Source: CAZVWV01 sp964631745
GTDB lineage: Bacteria > Bdellovibrionota_C > UBA2361 > JBGSMV01
Assembly (NCBI GenBank): GCA_964631745.1
Contig: CAZVWV010000005.1
Span: forward strand, 1 to 54,427
Reading direction: 5' to 3'
Length of the DNA stretch: 54,427 nt
The stretch's first letter is position 1. Each line of letters opens with the position of its first letter. A program made the position numbers and the translations under genes. The notes under the pieces are model-generated. The model was given only the letters and a program-made list of their open reading frames with translations, was not told the origin of the DNA and did no database searches. Shown here in pieces: positions 8,564 through 18,000 of the stretch.

Positions 8564-8677
8564 GACTATTGCAGATTACACCGATTTTAAGCTCATATCA
8601 AATCTGTGTGGGATGCGGGCACTCCTGATTTGTTCTTCGTTATTTTTTGGCTTAGATTGGTGCTTGTTATAGACAAA

Positions 8678-9520
8678 ATGCATATATATTTTCGCTCTAG
8701 AATCACCGTTCCCTGCCTACTCTTTATGGCGCTCTTTTTGCGATTATCATACTGGCAGTGGGAGCGTCACGGTCAAAAATTGATTTACATTCAAAAGCTT
8801 GAAGAGCGATTGTCGGCTGAAATCGTACCGCTGACATCGATTCTGAATTCTGCATCTTTGAACTGGGAAGACCTGCCGTATCGGCGCATAAAAATCTCTG
8901 GAGAATTAGATTTCGCGCATGAGATGGTGATTAGAAACCGTACTTTCGAACAGATGGCTGGAGTGGCATTGCTTACCCCACTAAAAATCGACGGGAGCAC
9001 CGATTATATCCTGGTCAATCGTGGCTTTGTACCGTTAGAAAAATCTTCCAAAGAAGAAAGGAAGATATTTCAGCCACACCAGCACGCGACTCTCACCGGT
9101 TTAATTAAAGCTTCAAATCCAAGGAGTTTTCTAGCTCCTACAGATCCGCCGGCGGGCGGCGATAATCCCTGGGTTGAGGCCTGGTTGCGCGTGGATCTTG
9201 ATAATATTCAGAAACAGCTCCCATACAAAATCCTTCCAGTCTATGCCGAACTGATGAGCACGGAAGACCCGGCCCTGGCGGAAAAAGAAATTGTTAAATC
9301 AGGTTCCGGCCAAGAAGAGCTTCTGGTGATGGGCTTTAAATCAGCGATGTCGCTGACTCAAAAGCAACATAAGCTAAGCGACTTTCCTGCGCCGCTCTTT
9401 GACACAGTGGTCCCGGCCGGAAGACATCTTGGTTATGTGTATGAGTGGTGCATTCTTGCCGTGTTTGCCCTGCTTATCGGAATCGTTTTACAGCTTCGGC
9501 CTGCGCCAGACCGTAACTAA
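8678..9520 (+). CDS. SURF1-family cytochrome oxidase assembly protein
   Basis: From the ATG at 8678 the protein has 280 residues. It has a membrane helix at each end (VPCLLFMALFLRLSYWQW and WCILAVFALLIGIVLQL) and a periplasmic middle, the SURF1 topology. Family marks include YRRIKISGELDF, VIRNRTFEQMAGVALLTPL, ILVNRGFVPL and HLGYVYEW near the second helix. SURF1 helps insert heme a into subunit I of aa3-type oxidases, and a caa3-type oxidase operon lies in this window at 49377-53400. A longer frame opens at 8606, but its extra residues do not resemble SURF1. The gene is divergent from the FabH-like operon. Confidence 0.85.
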   Translation: MHIYFRSRITVPCLLFMALFLRLSYWQWERHGQKLIYIQKLEERLSAEIVPLTSILNSASLNWEDLPYRRIKISGELDFAHEMVIRNRTFEQMAGVALLTPLKIDGSTDYILVNRGFVPLEKSSKEERKIFQPHQHATLTGLIKASNPRSFLAPTDPPAGGDNPWVEAWLRVDLDNIQKQLPYKILPVYAELMSTEDPALAEKEIVKSGSGQEELLVMGFKSAMSLTQKQHKLSDFPAPLFDTVVPAGRHLGYVYEWCILAVFALLIGIVLQLRPAPDRN

Positions 9521-9671
9521 TTGACAGGAGATTATGGGCTCTTTAGCTAACACTCTGCTTGCACTACACAGTAGAGCAAAGCAATGTAAATCTATTAAGT
9601 ATTGTTATATCAATATGTTAGAAAATTTCAAAAATCGCCTATTTATTTAACATAATATAATCAGGCTATTA

Positions 9672-9713
9672 CATACTTGCATTTTTTAGCTTGACGAGCA
9701 AAACGCAAGTATG
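9672..9713 (+). promoter_or_regulatory. Inverted repeat operator upstream of the DUF234 ATPase
   Basis: CATACTTGC (9672-9680) and GCAAGTATG (9705-9713) form a perfect 9-bp inverted repeat separated by 24 bp. They flank TTGACG (9691-9696), a possible -35 element, with CACAAT at 9715-9720 as a weak -10. It is 14 bp before the ATG of the ATPase. A repressor site is likely, but the regulator is unknown. The rest of 9521-9727 is AT-rich without features. Confidence 0.4.
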
Positions 9714-9727
9714 ACACAATCTGTACC

Positions 9728-11146
9728 ATGGCAGAGTTACTCCCACGCACAGAGATGGTTAGCGTTCGCAAAATTCTAGCGTCCGAAAAATCTGAATTCA
9801 TCTACCTTAGAGGAAGAAGAAGGGTCGGAAAATCAGCACTGCTTAAGAGCCTAGCTCAGGAACTCTCGGACTCGTTTCTATTTACTGGACTAAAGGACGC
9901 TAAGTCCCGAGTGATGTTGAACAGCTTTGCTCAGCAGTGGTCGCGCGTAAGTGGAGACGCCTCGTTGACCAAGCTCCGAAGCGATGCGCTCGATTGGACT
10001 AGCGCCTTTGATGCAATTACAACATTCGTCAAGAAAAGAGCGGGGAAATTTTCCTTGTTTTTTGATGAGATTCAGTGGCTAGCCAAACAAGGCAATGGCT
10101 TTATCAGTGCGTTAAAAACCGCTTGGCTTGATTGGGAGATCAGCGCAAAGGTTAACGTGATCGTATGCGGCTCATCAAATAAATTCTTTGCGGACCACGT
10201 TGGCGGGGAAGAGAAGATTCTAAGAGGGCTTCAAACTGCCGCGAGTATTTGGCTCAAGCCCTTTAGTTTTGCCGAAGTCAGAGACCTTTGGCTAGCAAGC
10301 TGGAACCATAATGAAGCAATGCTGGCATACTTCATGACCGGCGGAGTGCCGTATTACTTGAATAGAATCGATCTAAAGAAAGGCTTTATCCACGGAATAA
10401 ACCAGGCCTTCTTTATCAAAGACAGAAATCTCTTGGAGGAGATTGACGAAATAGTTTCGCTTGAGTTTAACACTCAGGGACAGAACACGGTAAAAAAAAT
10501 TCTATCTGTAATCGGGCAGGATGGATCTTCACAGAAACAAATTTGCCTGAAATCTGGATTAAGTGAACCCGTGGTTTCTAGAAGCGTTGAGAATCTGGTG
10601 AAATACGGCCTTCTCTTCGAGAAGCGCCCCTTTGCGCGAAGGCGTTTTCAATATGAAGATCTGCCTAAGTACCATATGAAGGACTTCTTCCTAAACTTCC
10701 ATTTTCAAATCTTATCACCCCTCCGTGAGTATATAAAAAACAACACATCAGGTCTTTTGTTCCCCTATCAAGTTAAGCTTTCAGAATGTGGGTACTACAT
10801 CCCACATTTTACGGGACGGGCATTTGAGCTTTATTTTCGGGAATACTTAGAGAATAGCAGGGGACGATTACAGGACGAGACCTTGTGCCAACAACTGATG
10901 CTAGCAACCCCTGATTATGAATTAGTAGATTACTGGGACAAGCAGGGGCAGGTGGACTTGGTAGTACTTAGTAATGGCGATAGGGTATGTCGAGTAATTG
11001 AGTGCAAATGGGGCCGCGTCTTTGATAAACAATGGATGAGTGTGTTAGCTAATAAGCACGTACCCGTTCCGCAAGGATATACGCGCATGAATTTTGTGAT
11101 AGCCGGAGGCGGCGATGACCAAATAGTGTGTCAGGGGATCTCCTAA
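9728..11146 (+). CDS. ATPase with P-loop and DUF234 C-terminal domain
   Basis: The 472-residue protein carries a Walker A loop (LRGRRRVGKSALL, about residues 27-39), a Walker B with the family tryptophan (LFFDEIQWLA, about 111-120) and sensor 1 (VIVCGSSNKFF). A winged-helix-like region follows (SQKQICLKSGLSEPVVSRSVENL). The C-terminus has the PD-(D/E)XK-like DUF234 core (QGQVDLVVLSNGDRVCRVIE followed by CKWG). These archaeal-type ATPases are widespread beside mobile genes and their function is unsettled. Unlike the ATPase fragment at 1364-2561, this copy is complete. It stands alone behind a strong inverted repeat. Confidence 0.8.
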   Translation: MAELLPRTEMVSVRKILASEKSEFIYLRGRRRVGKSALLKSLAQELSDSFLFTGLKDAKSRVMLNSFAQQWSRVSGDASLTKLRSDALDWTSAFDAITTFVKKRAGKFSLFFDEIQWLAKQGNGFISALKTAWLDWEISAKVNVIVCGSSNKFFADHVGGEEKILRGLQTAASIWLKPFSFAEVRDLWLASWNHNEAMLAYFMTGGVPYYLNRIDLKKGFIHGINQAFFIKDRNLLEEIDEIVSLEFNTQGQNTVKKILSVIGQDGSSQKQICLKSGLSEPVVSRSVENLVKYGLLFEKRPFARRRFQYEDLPKYHMKDFFLNFHFQILSPLREYIKNNTSGLLFPYQVKLSECGYYIPHFTGRAFELYFREYLENSRGRLQDETLCQQLMLATPDYELVDYWDKQGQVDLVVLSNGDRVCRVIECKWGRVFDKQWMSVLANKHVPVPQGYTRMNFVIAGGGDDQIVCQGIS

Positions 11147-11232
11147 TATTCGATCAAATACTTTGCGCGTGCGAGCGAACCCAGCTTCCGCCGCTATCAC
11201 CATCACATTCATCGAAAGAATCCGCATAGCTC

Positions 11233-11256
11233 AACCATAACCATTAGGTTATGGTT
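11233..11256. terminator. Hairpin downstream of the ATPase
   Basis: AACCATAACC and GGTTATGGTT pair perfectly around a 4-base loop (ATTA). It lies 87 bp after the ATPase stop and 34 bp before the next gene. There is no clean T run directly after it, so it may be a weak terminator or an operator for the downstream gene. Confidence 0.4.
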
Positions 11257-11289
11257 ATGTTCAAATCTTACTTTTAAAGCCCATACCCT

Positions 11290-11594
11290 ATGACCCTATA
11301 CATGTGGATCGCATCTCTGGCCTGGGTGCTGCTGGTGATCGGATATTTTAAGCGCCGCTGCCGTAATACACATATTAAATTTATGTGCGCCGGGATCTTT
11401 ACTGACATATTGCTGGTGCTCTATTTGCAGCTAACACGCGGCGCGATACAGAAAGCGCTGGAATTTAGCTTGGAGATTCTAAAGCAGCTCCATATCGGTG
11501 TCTCGACTATGGCACTACNNNNNNNNNNCTGATACTTAGAACGCTGGGCTTCATATTCATGTTCAGCATGTGGAATGCGGCTAAGCCCCAATGA
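11290..11594 (+). CDS. Small integral membrane protein, interrupted by assembly gap
   Basis: Before the gap the frame gives 76 residues with hydrophobic segments (LAWVLLVIGYF, FMCAGIFTDILLVLYLQLTR) and a histidine motif (LKQLHIGVSTMAL). After the ten N, another frame gives LILRTLGFIFMFSMWNAAKP and a stop at 11592-11594, which reads as the natural end of the same protein. The missing middle is of unknown length. The pattern (R-x-x-H, GI-x-x-D, LH-x-x-x-S) resembles DUF420-like four-helix membrane proteins, but I cannot name a function. Its stop overlaps the pdxH start (ATGA), so the two genes are coupled. Confidence 0.55.
11519..11528. other. Assembly gap (10 N)
   Basis: Ten unknown bases within a membrane protein gene. 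The flanking coding sequences are out of frame with each other, so the true gap is not ten bases. Confidence 0.95.
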
Positions 11595-12268
11595 AATATA
11601 CTGCCAAATATACTGCGCGAGAGATAATATTTGGAATCTGCCATCCCTGGGTCCTTCTAAGCCGAGAGCCTGATATTTCCAAGCTAGCGCCCGACCCCGT
11701 TAAACAGTTTGAAAGCTGGTACGCACTAATGCGGCGATGCTTTTGGATACAGTTTCCAAACGCTATGTGCCTATCAACTTTAGACCCGAACAGCTTCCCT
11801 AATGGCCGCATGGTACTTCTGAAAAATACCGACGCGCGCGGCTTCGTGTTTTACACCAATTACGATTCAGTAAAGGGCCAGTCGCTGACGGCCGCACCGA
11901 AGGCTGCGCTAACTTTTTATTGGGAAACCATTCAGCGTCAGGTGAGAGTTCAAGGTACGGTTGAGCGCACAAGCGAGGAAGAGAGCGATGCCTACTTTGC
12001 AACACGACCACGAGAGAGTCAGCTGAGCGCCTGGGCTTCACTCCAAAGCGAAGAGCTTCCCTCTCGCAAAGCTTTGACAGAGCGCATGCGGGAATTTCGT
12101 GAAACGTTTTTAGGAAGGCAGGTGCCACGCCCGCCGCATTGGGGCGGTTTCCGAGTTGTTCCGGAGCGAGTTGAGTTTATGCTCTTAAGAGCCGGCAGAC
12201 TTCATGAGCGCGTGGTGTACAAGAAGGATGCTGATGCGCGCTGGACTATTTCCCGGCTCTATCCCTAG
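11591..12268 (+). CDS. pdxH: Pyridoxamine 5'-phosphate oxidase
   Basis: The 225-residue protein is the typical PdxH length. It shows the FMN-binding strand and loop (NGRMVLLKNTDARGFVFYTN), the ARPRESQL-like motif as TRPRESQLSAWAS, and the C-terminal signature PPHWGGFRVVPERVEF followed by GRLHERVVY. PdxH oxidises pyridoxine or pyridoxamine 5'-phosphate to pyridoxal 5'-phosphate in the cytoplasm using FMN and oxygen. This fits an aerobic cell. The start ATG overlaps the stop of the upstream membrane protein gene. The first residues contain a short duplication (KYTAKYTA) from an 11-bp tandem repeat. No other vitamin B6 gene is in the window. Confidence 0.93.
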   Translation: MKYTAKYTAREIIFGICHPWVLLSREPDISKLAPDPVKQFESWYALMRRCFWIQFPNAMCLSTLDPNSFPNGRMVLLKNTDARGFVFYTNYDSVKGQSLTAAPKAALTFYWETIQRQVRVQGTVERTSEEESDAYFATRPRESQLSAWASLQSEELPSRKALTERMREFRETFLGRQVPRPPHWGGFRVVPERVEFMLLRAGRLHERVVYKKDADARWTISRLYP

Positions 12269-12279
12269 CGTAACGGACG

Positions 12280-12669
12280 TCACCAAACCCTTGCGACATC
12301 ATACCGATCAAAGATCTTGTCGTTACTGATTAAATCCAGCTTTTCTTCCTCAGCCTGCACAACCAGAAGTCTGTCAAAAGGATCTCTGTGAAAAGAAGAT
12401 AACGTTTGTACTTTATAAGCATGCTCTGCAAATACCGGTAAAATCTCGATACGGTTGCGGGCGCTGCCTTCACTGACTAGAGTCTTTAGATCCTGTTCAA
12501 GCTTTAGCTTTCCGAGCCCAATCTTGATTGCAAGTTCCCAAATGGAAGCCACGCTAAAAAAAAGTTGGTTGTCGGTATCCAGGAACAATTTCGAGGCTTT
12601 AATTGAAAGCTGTTTAGACCCTTCAGAAAACCAGAGAAAGGCTTGGGTATCAATTAAAAATCGCTTCAC
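12280..12669 (-). CDS. PIN-domain toxin of a Phd/PIN pair
   Basis: The 129-residue protein has D7 (LIDTQ), E45 (SIWELAIK), D96 and D99 (HRDPFDRLL) and D117 (SND), the metal-binding set of the PIN subfamily marked by H-x-D-P-F-D-R-L. These are RNA-cleaving toxins. Its start overlaps the stop of the upstream antitoxin gene by 4 bases (ATGA type). It converges on pdxH with an 11-bp gap. It is the same subfamily as the toxins at 13327-13743 and 41546-41935, though the three differ widely in sequence. It appears intact. Confidence 0.87.
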   Translation of the reverse strand: MKRFLIDTQAFLWFSEGSKQLSIKASKLFLDTDNQLFFSVASIWELAIKIGLGKLKLEQDLKTLVSEGSARNRIEILPVFAEHAYKVQTLSSFHRDPFDRLLVVQAEEEKLDLISNDKIFDRYDVARVW

Positions 12670-12902
12670 ATGTACTCCTCGAAGTCCTTAAGCGGTTCGT
12701 TAAAATCCTCTGCAATTTCTACGACTCCGCGACCCCAGCCCAGTACGCGCTTATATTTAGGTGTGCTAAACCGTATCAATTTCGCCACGGGCACTTTGCC
12801 CTTAGCAATCACAACCTCAGAGTAATTATCCAACTCGTTTATCAACTTAGAAAGATTGGTCTTGGCGACATGAATTGTGACCTGTTTCTTTTTCTTATTC
12901 AT
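12666..12902 (-). CDS. Phd/YefM-family antitoxin
   Basis: The 78-residue protein begins with a Phd-type DNA-binding fold (VTIHVAKTNLSKLINELDNY, then VVIAKGKVPVAKLIRF). The C-terminus EDFNEPLKDFEEYM matches the D-D-F-x-x-P-L tail of antitoxins paired with H-x-D-P-F-D toxins. It should bind and silence the adjacent PIN toxin and repress the shared promoter, whose operator contains the palindrome CTAAGTGACTTAG. The ATG lies at the predicted transcript start with no Shine-Dalgarno sequence. The gene is divergent from another Phd/PIN pair 185 bp away. Confidence 0.83.
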   Translation of the reverse strand: MNKKKKQVTIHVAKTNLSKLINELDNYSEVVIAKGKVPVAKLIRFSTPKYKRVLGWGRGVVEIAEDFNEPLKDFEEYM

Positions 12903-12909
12903 AATATCC

Positions 12910-12938
12910 AGCTTAGCTTAGCTAAGTGACTTAGTCAA
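12910..12938 (-). promoter_or_regulatory. Promoter and operator of a Phd/PIN pair
   Basis: On the minus strand TTGACT (12938-12933) and TAAGCT (12915-12910) are 17 bp apart. The 13-bp palindrome CTAAGTGACTTAG occupies 12922-12934, overlapping the -35 element. The same -35 and half-site are found before the Phd/PIN pair at 41546-42177, and the -35 alone before the pair at 13088-13743. The transcript would start at or one base from the ATG. Confidence 0.55.
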
Positions 12939-13052
12939 GTCATTTTTAAATTCCCAGCTGCTTTAGCTACTAGGGCTCTGTGAGGGTGCAAAAATTGTCC
13001 ATCAGAAAAGTCTCTGAGAGTCTTCCTTTTCCATAATGACGGTCGAATCAAC

Positions 13053-13081
13053 TTGACTAACAACTTGTCATATACTAGACT
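13053..13081 (+). promoter_or_regulatory. Promoter of the second Phd/PIN pair
   Basis: TTGACT (13053-13058) and TAGACT (13076-13081) are 17 bp apart. The context ACTTGACTAA is shared with the other two Phd/PIN promoters. The predicted transcript start coincides with the ATG at 13088. The palindromic half-sites seen in the other two are less complete here. Confidence 0.5.
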
Positions 13082-13087
13082 ACGTTA

Positions 13088-13330
13088 ATGACTGTATTAA
13101 ACATCCATGAAATCAAAGCGCGCTTTAGTCATTACGCCAAGCTGGTCCTCAAGGGACGCTCGTTTATCATCGCTTATCGGAATGTTCCCTTTGCCGTTCT
13201 GCAACCCTTGACCAAGAACTCTGAAGTTAAGGGGCTAACTTTCGGGGGACTGAAGGGGAAATTTGAGTTGCCGGATGATTTTGATTCACCGTTAACTGAT
13301 TTTGAAAACGACTATTACGGAGCACAGTGA
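13088..13330 (+). CDS. Phd/YefM-family antitoxin
   Basis: The 80-residue protein has a Phd-type N-terminus (LNIHEIKARFSHYAKLVLKG) and the strand RNVPFAVLQPL, then the toxin-binding tail DDFDSPLTDFENDYYG. It overlaps the toxin gene by 4 bases (GTGA). It should neutralise the PIN toxin and repress its own promoter. No Shine-Dalgarno sequence precedes the ATG. It is divergent from the related pair at 12280-12902, and the 185 bp between them carry both promoters. Confidence 0.83.
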   Translation: MTVLNIHEIKARFSHYAKLVLKGRSFIIAYRNVPFAVLQPLTKNSEVKGLTFGGLKGKFELPDDFDSPLTDFENDYYGAQ

Positions 13331-13743
13331 CCTCGCCAGTTAAGTCCTATCTACTCGATACTCAGGTTGCTCTTTGGGTCCTAACGGGAAGCGAAGCCGT
13401 AAATGAGCGGGCATTCCGTGAGCGCTTCGACTCGGAGAATTCTGAGTTCATATTCTCGCAAGTGTCCACCTGGGAGATTCAGATCAAGTTTGGCCTCGGC
13501 AAATTACCCTTGCCTAAACCTCCCCAAGAGTTGCTGCCAAATGCCATCAAGCAGGCGGGCTTTAGGTATGAGCGCCTAGAAGATCCCGCAATCTTTTTTC
13601 TCGACAGGCTGCCACCTATCCACCGCGATCCCTTCGATCGCTTGCTGATTAGCCAAACGATAATTAACGGTTGGACTATGATTAGCGCCGATCAGATTAT
13701 GAAGAGATATTCATTGCCACTTGAAAGTTTAGATCGCACTTGA
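13327..13743 (+). CDS. PIN-domain toxin of a Phd/PIN pair
   Basis: The 138-residue protein starts at a GTG overlapping the antitoxin stop. Visible PIN residues are D11 (LLDTQVALW), E50 (STWEIQIKFGLGKL), D101 and D104 (HRDPFDRLL) and D122 (SAD). It is an RNA-cleaving toxin by family. The gene looks intact. Between it and nrdB (13744-13853) there is only a small GAAGAT-TT-ATCTTC hairpin near 13830, which could help terminate both converging transcripts. Confidence 0.87.
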   Translation: MTSPVKSYLLDTQVALWVLTGSEAVNERAFRERFDSENSEFIFSQVSTWEIQIKFGLGKLPLPKPPQELLPNAIKQAGFRYERLEDPAIFFLDRLPPIHRDPFDRLLISQTIINGWTMISADQIMKRYSLPLESLDRT

Positions 13744-13853
13744 TGGCTGCGATGCGATTCGTTCCTGATGAATTTACGAATTGGATTTTTTAACCTAGAA
13801 AGAGCAGTTGAATCTACTACGGTGGCGATAGAAGATTTATCTTCCCGCCCCCA

Positions 13854-14957
13854 CTACCAGCTCAAATTCCCCGAGCTCTGGTAATCTGTCACACGTGTTT
13901 CGAAAAAGTTCTTCTCTTTCCCAAGATCAATAGTCTCGCTCATCCAGGGGAAGGGATTCTTCGAACCGTACAGGGCTTTCAGTCCGATGCGTTCTAATCG
14001 GCGATCTGCTATGTGCTGCACGTAGTCGCGGAACATGGGGGCGGTTAAGCCTAGGATTCCACGTGGAAGGCAGTCGCTGGCGTACTGGCACTCAAGTTCT
14101 ACGGCTTGGCGCACTAGGTCGATGACATGATCTTGAAACTCAGGGCTCCAGAGCTCCGGATTTTCCTCTTTGATACCGTTAATCAGATCTATACCAAAGT
14201 TCAAATGTATCGTTTCGTCCCTTAAAATATACTGGAACTGCTCGCCGATACCGGTCATGCGGTTCTGGCGATGGAATGAGAGTATCATCACAAAGCCGCT
14301 GTAGAAAAAGAGGCCTTCCATGATGATGTAGTATCCGATTAAATTCTCAAGAAATTTTTGCGCACCCTCTTTAGTAGCAGTAGAGAAATCAGGCTTTAAC
14401 AGATCTTCTGTCAGGCGCATCTCGAACTGATCTTTGGCATGTATAGAATTCACCTCGTTATACATATTAAAGACCGCACTCTGATCGAGCGCCAACGACT
14501 CAACAATGTAGTGAAATGTATGAGTGTGCACGGCCTCTTCAAATGACTGCCTCAAAAGATACTGGCGGCATTCGGGATTGGTGATCTGCTTAAAGATGGC
14601 AAGCACTATGTTGTTGCCAACTAGACTCTCGGCGGTGCTGAAGAAGCCTAAATTTCGCATAATTACCAAGCGCTCGTCCTCGGAGAGGCTATCCGACTTC
14701 CAAAGCTCTATATCTTTCCCCATGGCAACTTCGGTGGGCAGCCAGTTGTTGGCGCAGCCGTTTAGATAATGCTCCCAGGCCCATTTGTACTTTAGCGGCA
14801 TGAGTTGGTTAACGTCGACCTGGTTACAGTTAATCAAGCGCTTCTGGTCGGCGGTAAATCGGCGTTCTCTGCCGTGTCCGTCGCGGTCAGCAAAGGCCGA
14901 GCCATCGATCTTTTCTGGTTTCTTTTCGCCTGCGTTGTCGTCGTCAAAATTTAACAT
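13854..14957 (-). CDS. nrdB: Ribonucleotide reductase small subunit, class Ic-like
   Basis: The 367-residue R2 protein starts at the ATG at 14957, nine bases after AGGAG; a TTG two codons upstream is less likely. Metal ligands are E110 (STAESLVG), E141 and H144 (EEAVHTHTF), E214 (IIMEGLFF), E248 and H251 (RDETIHL). At the radical position, four residues after H144, there is F148 rather than the tyrosine of class Ia, and the first ligand is Glu, not Asp. Both changes are hallmarks of the Chlamydia-type class Ic enzyme, which uses a Mn(IV)/Fe(III) cofactor instead of a tyrosyl radical. It works with NrdA, encoded 44 bp upstream, to make deoxyribonucleotides. The subclass is read from motif alignment by eye. 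Confidence 0.93.
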   Translation of the reverse strand: MLNFDDDNAGEKKPEKIDGSAFADRDGHGRERRFTADQKRLINCNQVDVNQLMPLKYKWAWEHYLNGCANNWLPTEVAMGKDIELWKSDSLSEDERLVIMRNLGFFSTAESLVGNNIVLAIFKQITNPECRQYLLRQSFEEAVHTHTFHYIVESLALDQSAVFNMYNEVNSIHAKDQFEMRLTEDLLKPDFSTATKEGAQKFLENLIGYYIIMEGLFFYSGFVMILSFHRQNRMTGIGEQFQYILRDETIHLNFGIDLINGIKEENPELWSPEFQDHVIDLVRQAVELECQYASDCLPRGILGLTAPMFRDYVQHIADRRLERIGLKALYGSKNPFPWMSETIDLGKEKNFFETRVTDYQSSGNLSW

Positions 14958-15001
14958 CTTCAAATGCTCCTAATACAATAATTCTTATTCCCGCGATCTA
15001 T

Positions 15002-18000
15002 CTACTGGCAACTCTCGCACTCATCACCACCCAGACTGCACGCTTTTGGGGCTTCCAGCTTCTGGTTCGGCGCAGCCTCTGCTCTATCCACCACGATATT
15101 AGCCGAGGCGGATTTATTTTTCATCCAACGTGGCTGCAAACCGCGACGATTGATATCCATGGTGGATTTTTCAATCTGCGTAGCTCCGACCGATCTCAGA
15201 TAATAAGTCGTCTTTAACCCTTTTCTCCATGCCAGCAGATACATATCGTTTAACTTCTTGCCGCTCGGTTGCGAGATATAAAGGTTTAAGGATTGCCCCA
15301 TGTCGATCCACTTCTGGCGACGGCTGGCGCATTCAATGATCCATTCCGGCTCAATCTCAAACGCGGTGAGATAAAGAGTCTTAATATCCTGAGGAACTCT
15401 CTCGATCTCCGAGATTGATCCATCAAAATATTTTAGATCGTCCACCATCTCTGAATCCCACAAACCTAACCGTTTCAAATCTTCAACAAGATAGGTGTTG
15501 TAAACCAAGAATTCTCCCGACAGATTCGACTTGGCGTACATGTGCTTAAATGTGGGTTCAATTGACTGAGTCACACCGGTAATGTTTGAGATCGTGGCCG
15601 TGGGCGCAATCGCCATGGTATTGCTATTTCGCATGCCATGTTTTTTAACCTGCTCCCTGAGGCTCGACCAATCCATGCTAGCGGATGAGTCGAGATCCAG
15701 GAATTCAGCGCCACGCTCCTCTGCCAAAACCTTTAAGGTATCAATGGGTAGTAACCCCCTCTCCCACTTGGATCCCTTGTAAGTAGAGTATGTGCCTTTC
15801 TCTTTTGCGAGCTCGCATGAGGCCAAAATCGCATAGTAAGAGATCGCCTCCATAGAACGGTCAGCGAACTGCACCGCCTCCAAACTTGAATAAGGGATAT
15901 GCTGAACAAAGAGCGCGTCCTGGAAAGCCATTAATCCAAGACCAATAGGCCGGTGCTTTAAGTTGGCGTTACGGGCCTCGGGTGTTGGATAGAAATTGAT
16001 ATCAATCACGTTATCCAACATCCGCACGGCAGTTCTGACGGTGGATGCTAAGAGCTCCTGGTTTAGCCCGTCCTTGGTGCAATGTGCGGCAAGATTAACT
16101 GATCCCAAGTTACAAACGGCGGTCTCGTCCACCGAGGTGTTAAGCAAGATCTCGGTGCAGAGGTTTGAGCTATGCACTACCCCGGTATGATCTTGGGGCG
16201 AGCGCACGTTGGATGGGTCCTTAAAGGTTATCCAAGGGTGGCCTGTCTCAAATAACATGCTTAGCATTTTGCGCCATAGTGTTACAGCTTCGATACGCTT
16301 GAAGAGTTTAAGCTCCCCTCTATCGACCGCGGCTTCGTATTCCATGTAGCGCTTCTCAAAGGCTTTGCCGTATAGATCGTGGAGGTCCGGGGTATCGCTT
16401 GGGCTAAACAGGGTCCAGTTTCCATTTGCCAAGACGCGCTTCATAAATAGATCTGGGATCCAGTTGGCGGTATTCATGTCATGCGTACGGCGGCGCTCGT
16501 CGCCGGTATTCTTCCTGAGTTCAAGGAAATCTTCGATATCAAGATGCCAAGTTTCAAGATATGCGCACATGGCGCCTTTACGTTTGCCGCCTTGATTAAC
16601 CGCGACAGCAGTATCGTTGGCAACCTTAAGGAAAGGAATCACCCCCTGGCTGCGTCCATTAGTGCCCTTAATGCGGGCTCCGGTTGCGCGCACGTTGGTC
16701 CAATCGTTACCGAGACCACCGGCCCACTTTGAAAGCTGAGCATCGTCGGAAACTATCTTAAAGATATGTTTCAGATCGTCCATGACCGTAGAAAGATAAC
16801 AACTGCTTAGTTGCGAGTGCGGCGTGCCGGCATTAAACAAGGTTGGCGTGCTGGAGGTGAAAAGAAACTTAGAGAGCACGTTGTAGAATTCAATGGCGCG
16901 TTCATTCTTCTGAGCGCCTTCGTTCATGCTAAGCCCCATAGCAACCCGCATCCAGAAAATTTGCGGACTCTCGATGCGCCGATCGTTGATATGGATCAGA
17001 TATCTATCGTAAAGGGTTTGCAGGCCTAAATACGTGAAATCGCGATCCCTCTCAAGCTTGATGGCAGCGGCTATCTTATCAAGGTCGAAATCCAACAGCT
17101 TTGGATCTAATCTCTCGGCCTCAATGCCGCGCGCAAGATAAGTCTTCAAGTAATTGCGCTGCTTTGCTTCGATGGATGGATCGCTAGCCGGCGTTCCGAA
17201 CGTCTCGCGGTAGATCACATCTAACAACAGCCCCGCCGCTACATAAGTGTAGGCCGGTTCCTTTTCAATTTTGGAACGGGCCGCCATCATGTTGGCAGTA
17301 TCCATCTCGTCAAGCTTGATGCCGGTATAAAAGTTCTTAACCGATTCTTGATAAACTTCGTCGGCGGAGCAGAGATGCTCATGCCCTTTGCAGGCGAATT
17401 TTATGCGCTCGCGCAGCTCGGCCTCGCTTATTGATATCTGCCCGCGCTCTCTATCGGTGGCTTGGAAGATTACGCCTGGGTCTGCCTGATGTTGCTCTTT
17501 CTCAACAGTGTTCTCGGCACCGGCGCCAATCTCTACCGTTTTACGCTCAATTTTGGTAACGGCTGCATTCTCGCCTGTGGTTTCAATATGCGTGACGACT
17601 TCGGATCGCGCTCTCAAGGCTGCGCGCTCAGCGCGGTACAAGATAAAATCCTTTGCGATCTTATAAAAACCCTCCGCCATTAGCTGCCGCTCGACTTCGT
17701 CCTGAATCAGCTCAACCTCGAGCGTCTTTCCTTCCTTGACCATCAAGGCCGCGCGCTGCACGACTTTGTTCGTAACTAAATTTACGGCATCAATCACGGA
17801 TTGGGGGCTGGCGCCTTCTATCGCCATGGAGGCTCTAAAAGCTTTCTCAATGGCGGCGCCGATTTTCATGGGGTTAAAACGCACCAGGGATTTTCCATCG
17901 CGGCGCATAATCTTAAGATTTCTAGGGGAATCATCGCGCAAGAACTTGTGTTCCTCGCGATATATAATGTAGCGACGCGCCACGTCGTGTTGGCCTATCT

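Noticed and set aside
8606..8677. N-terminal extension of SURF1
   Set aside because: The extra 24 residues would add a second hydrophobic stretch before the normal first helix and have no ribosome binding site.
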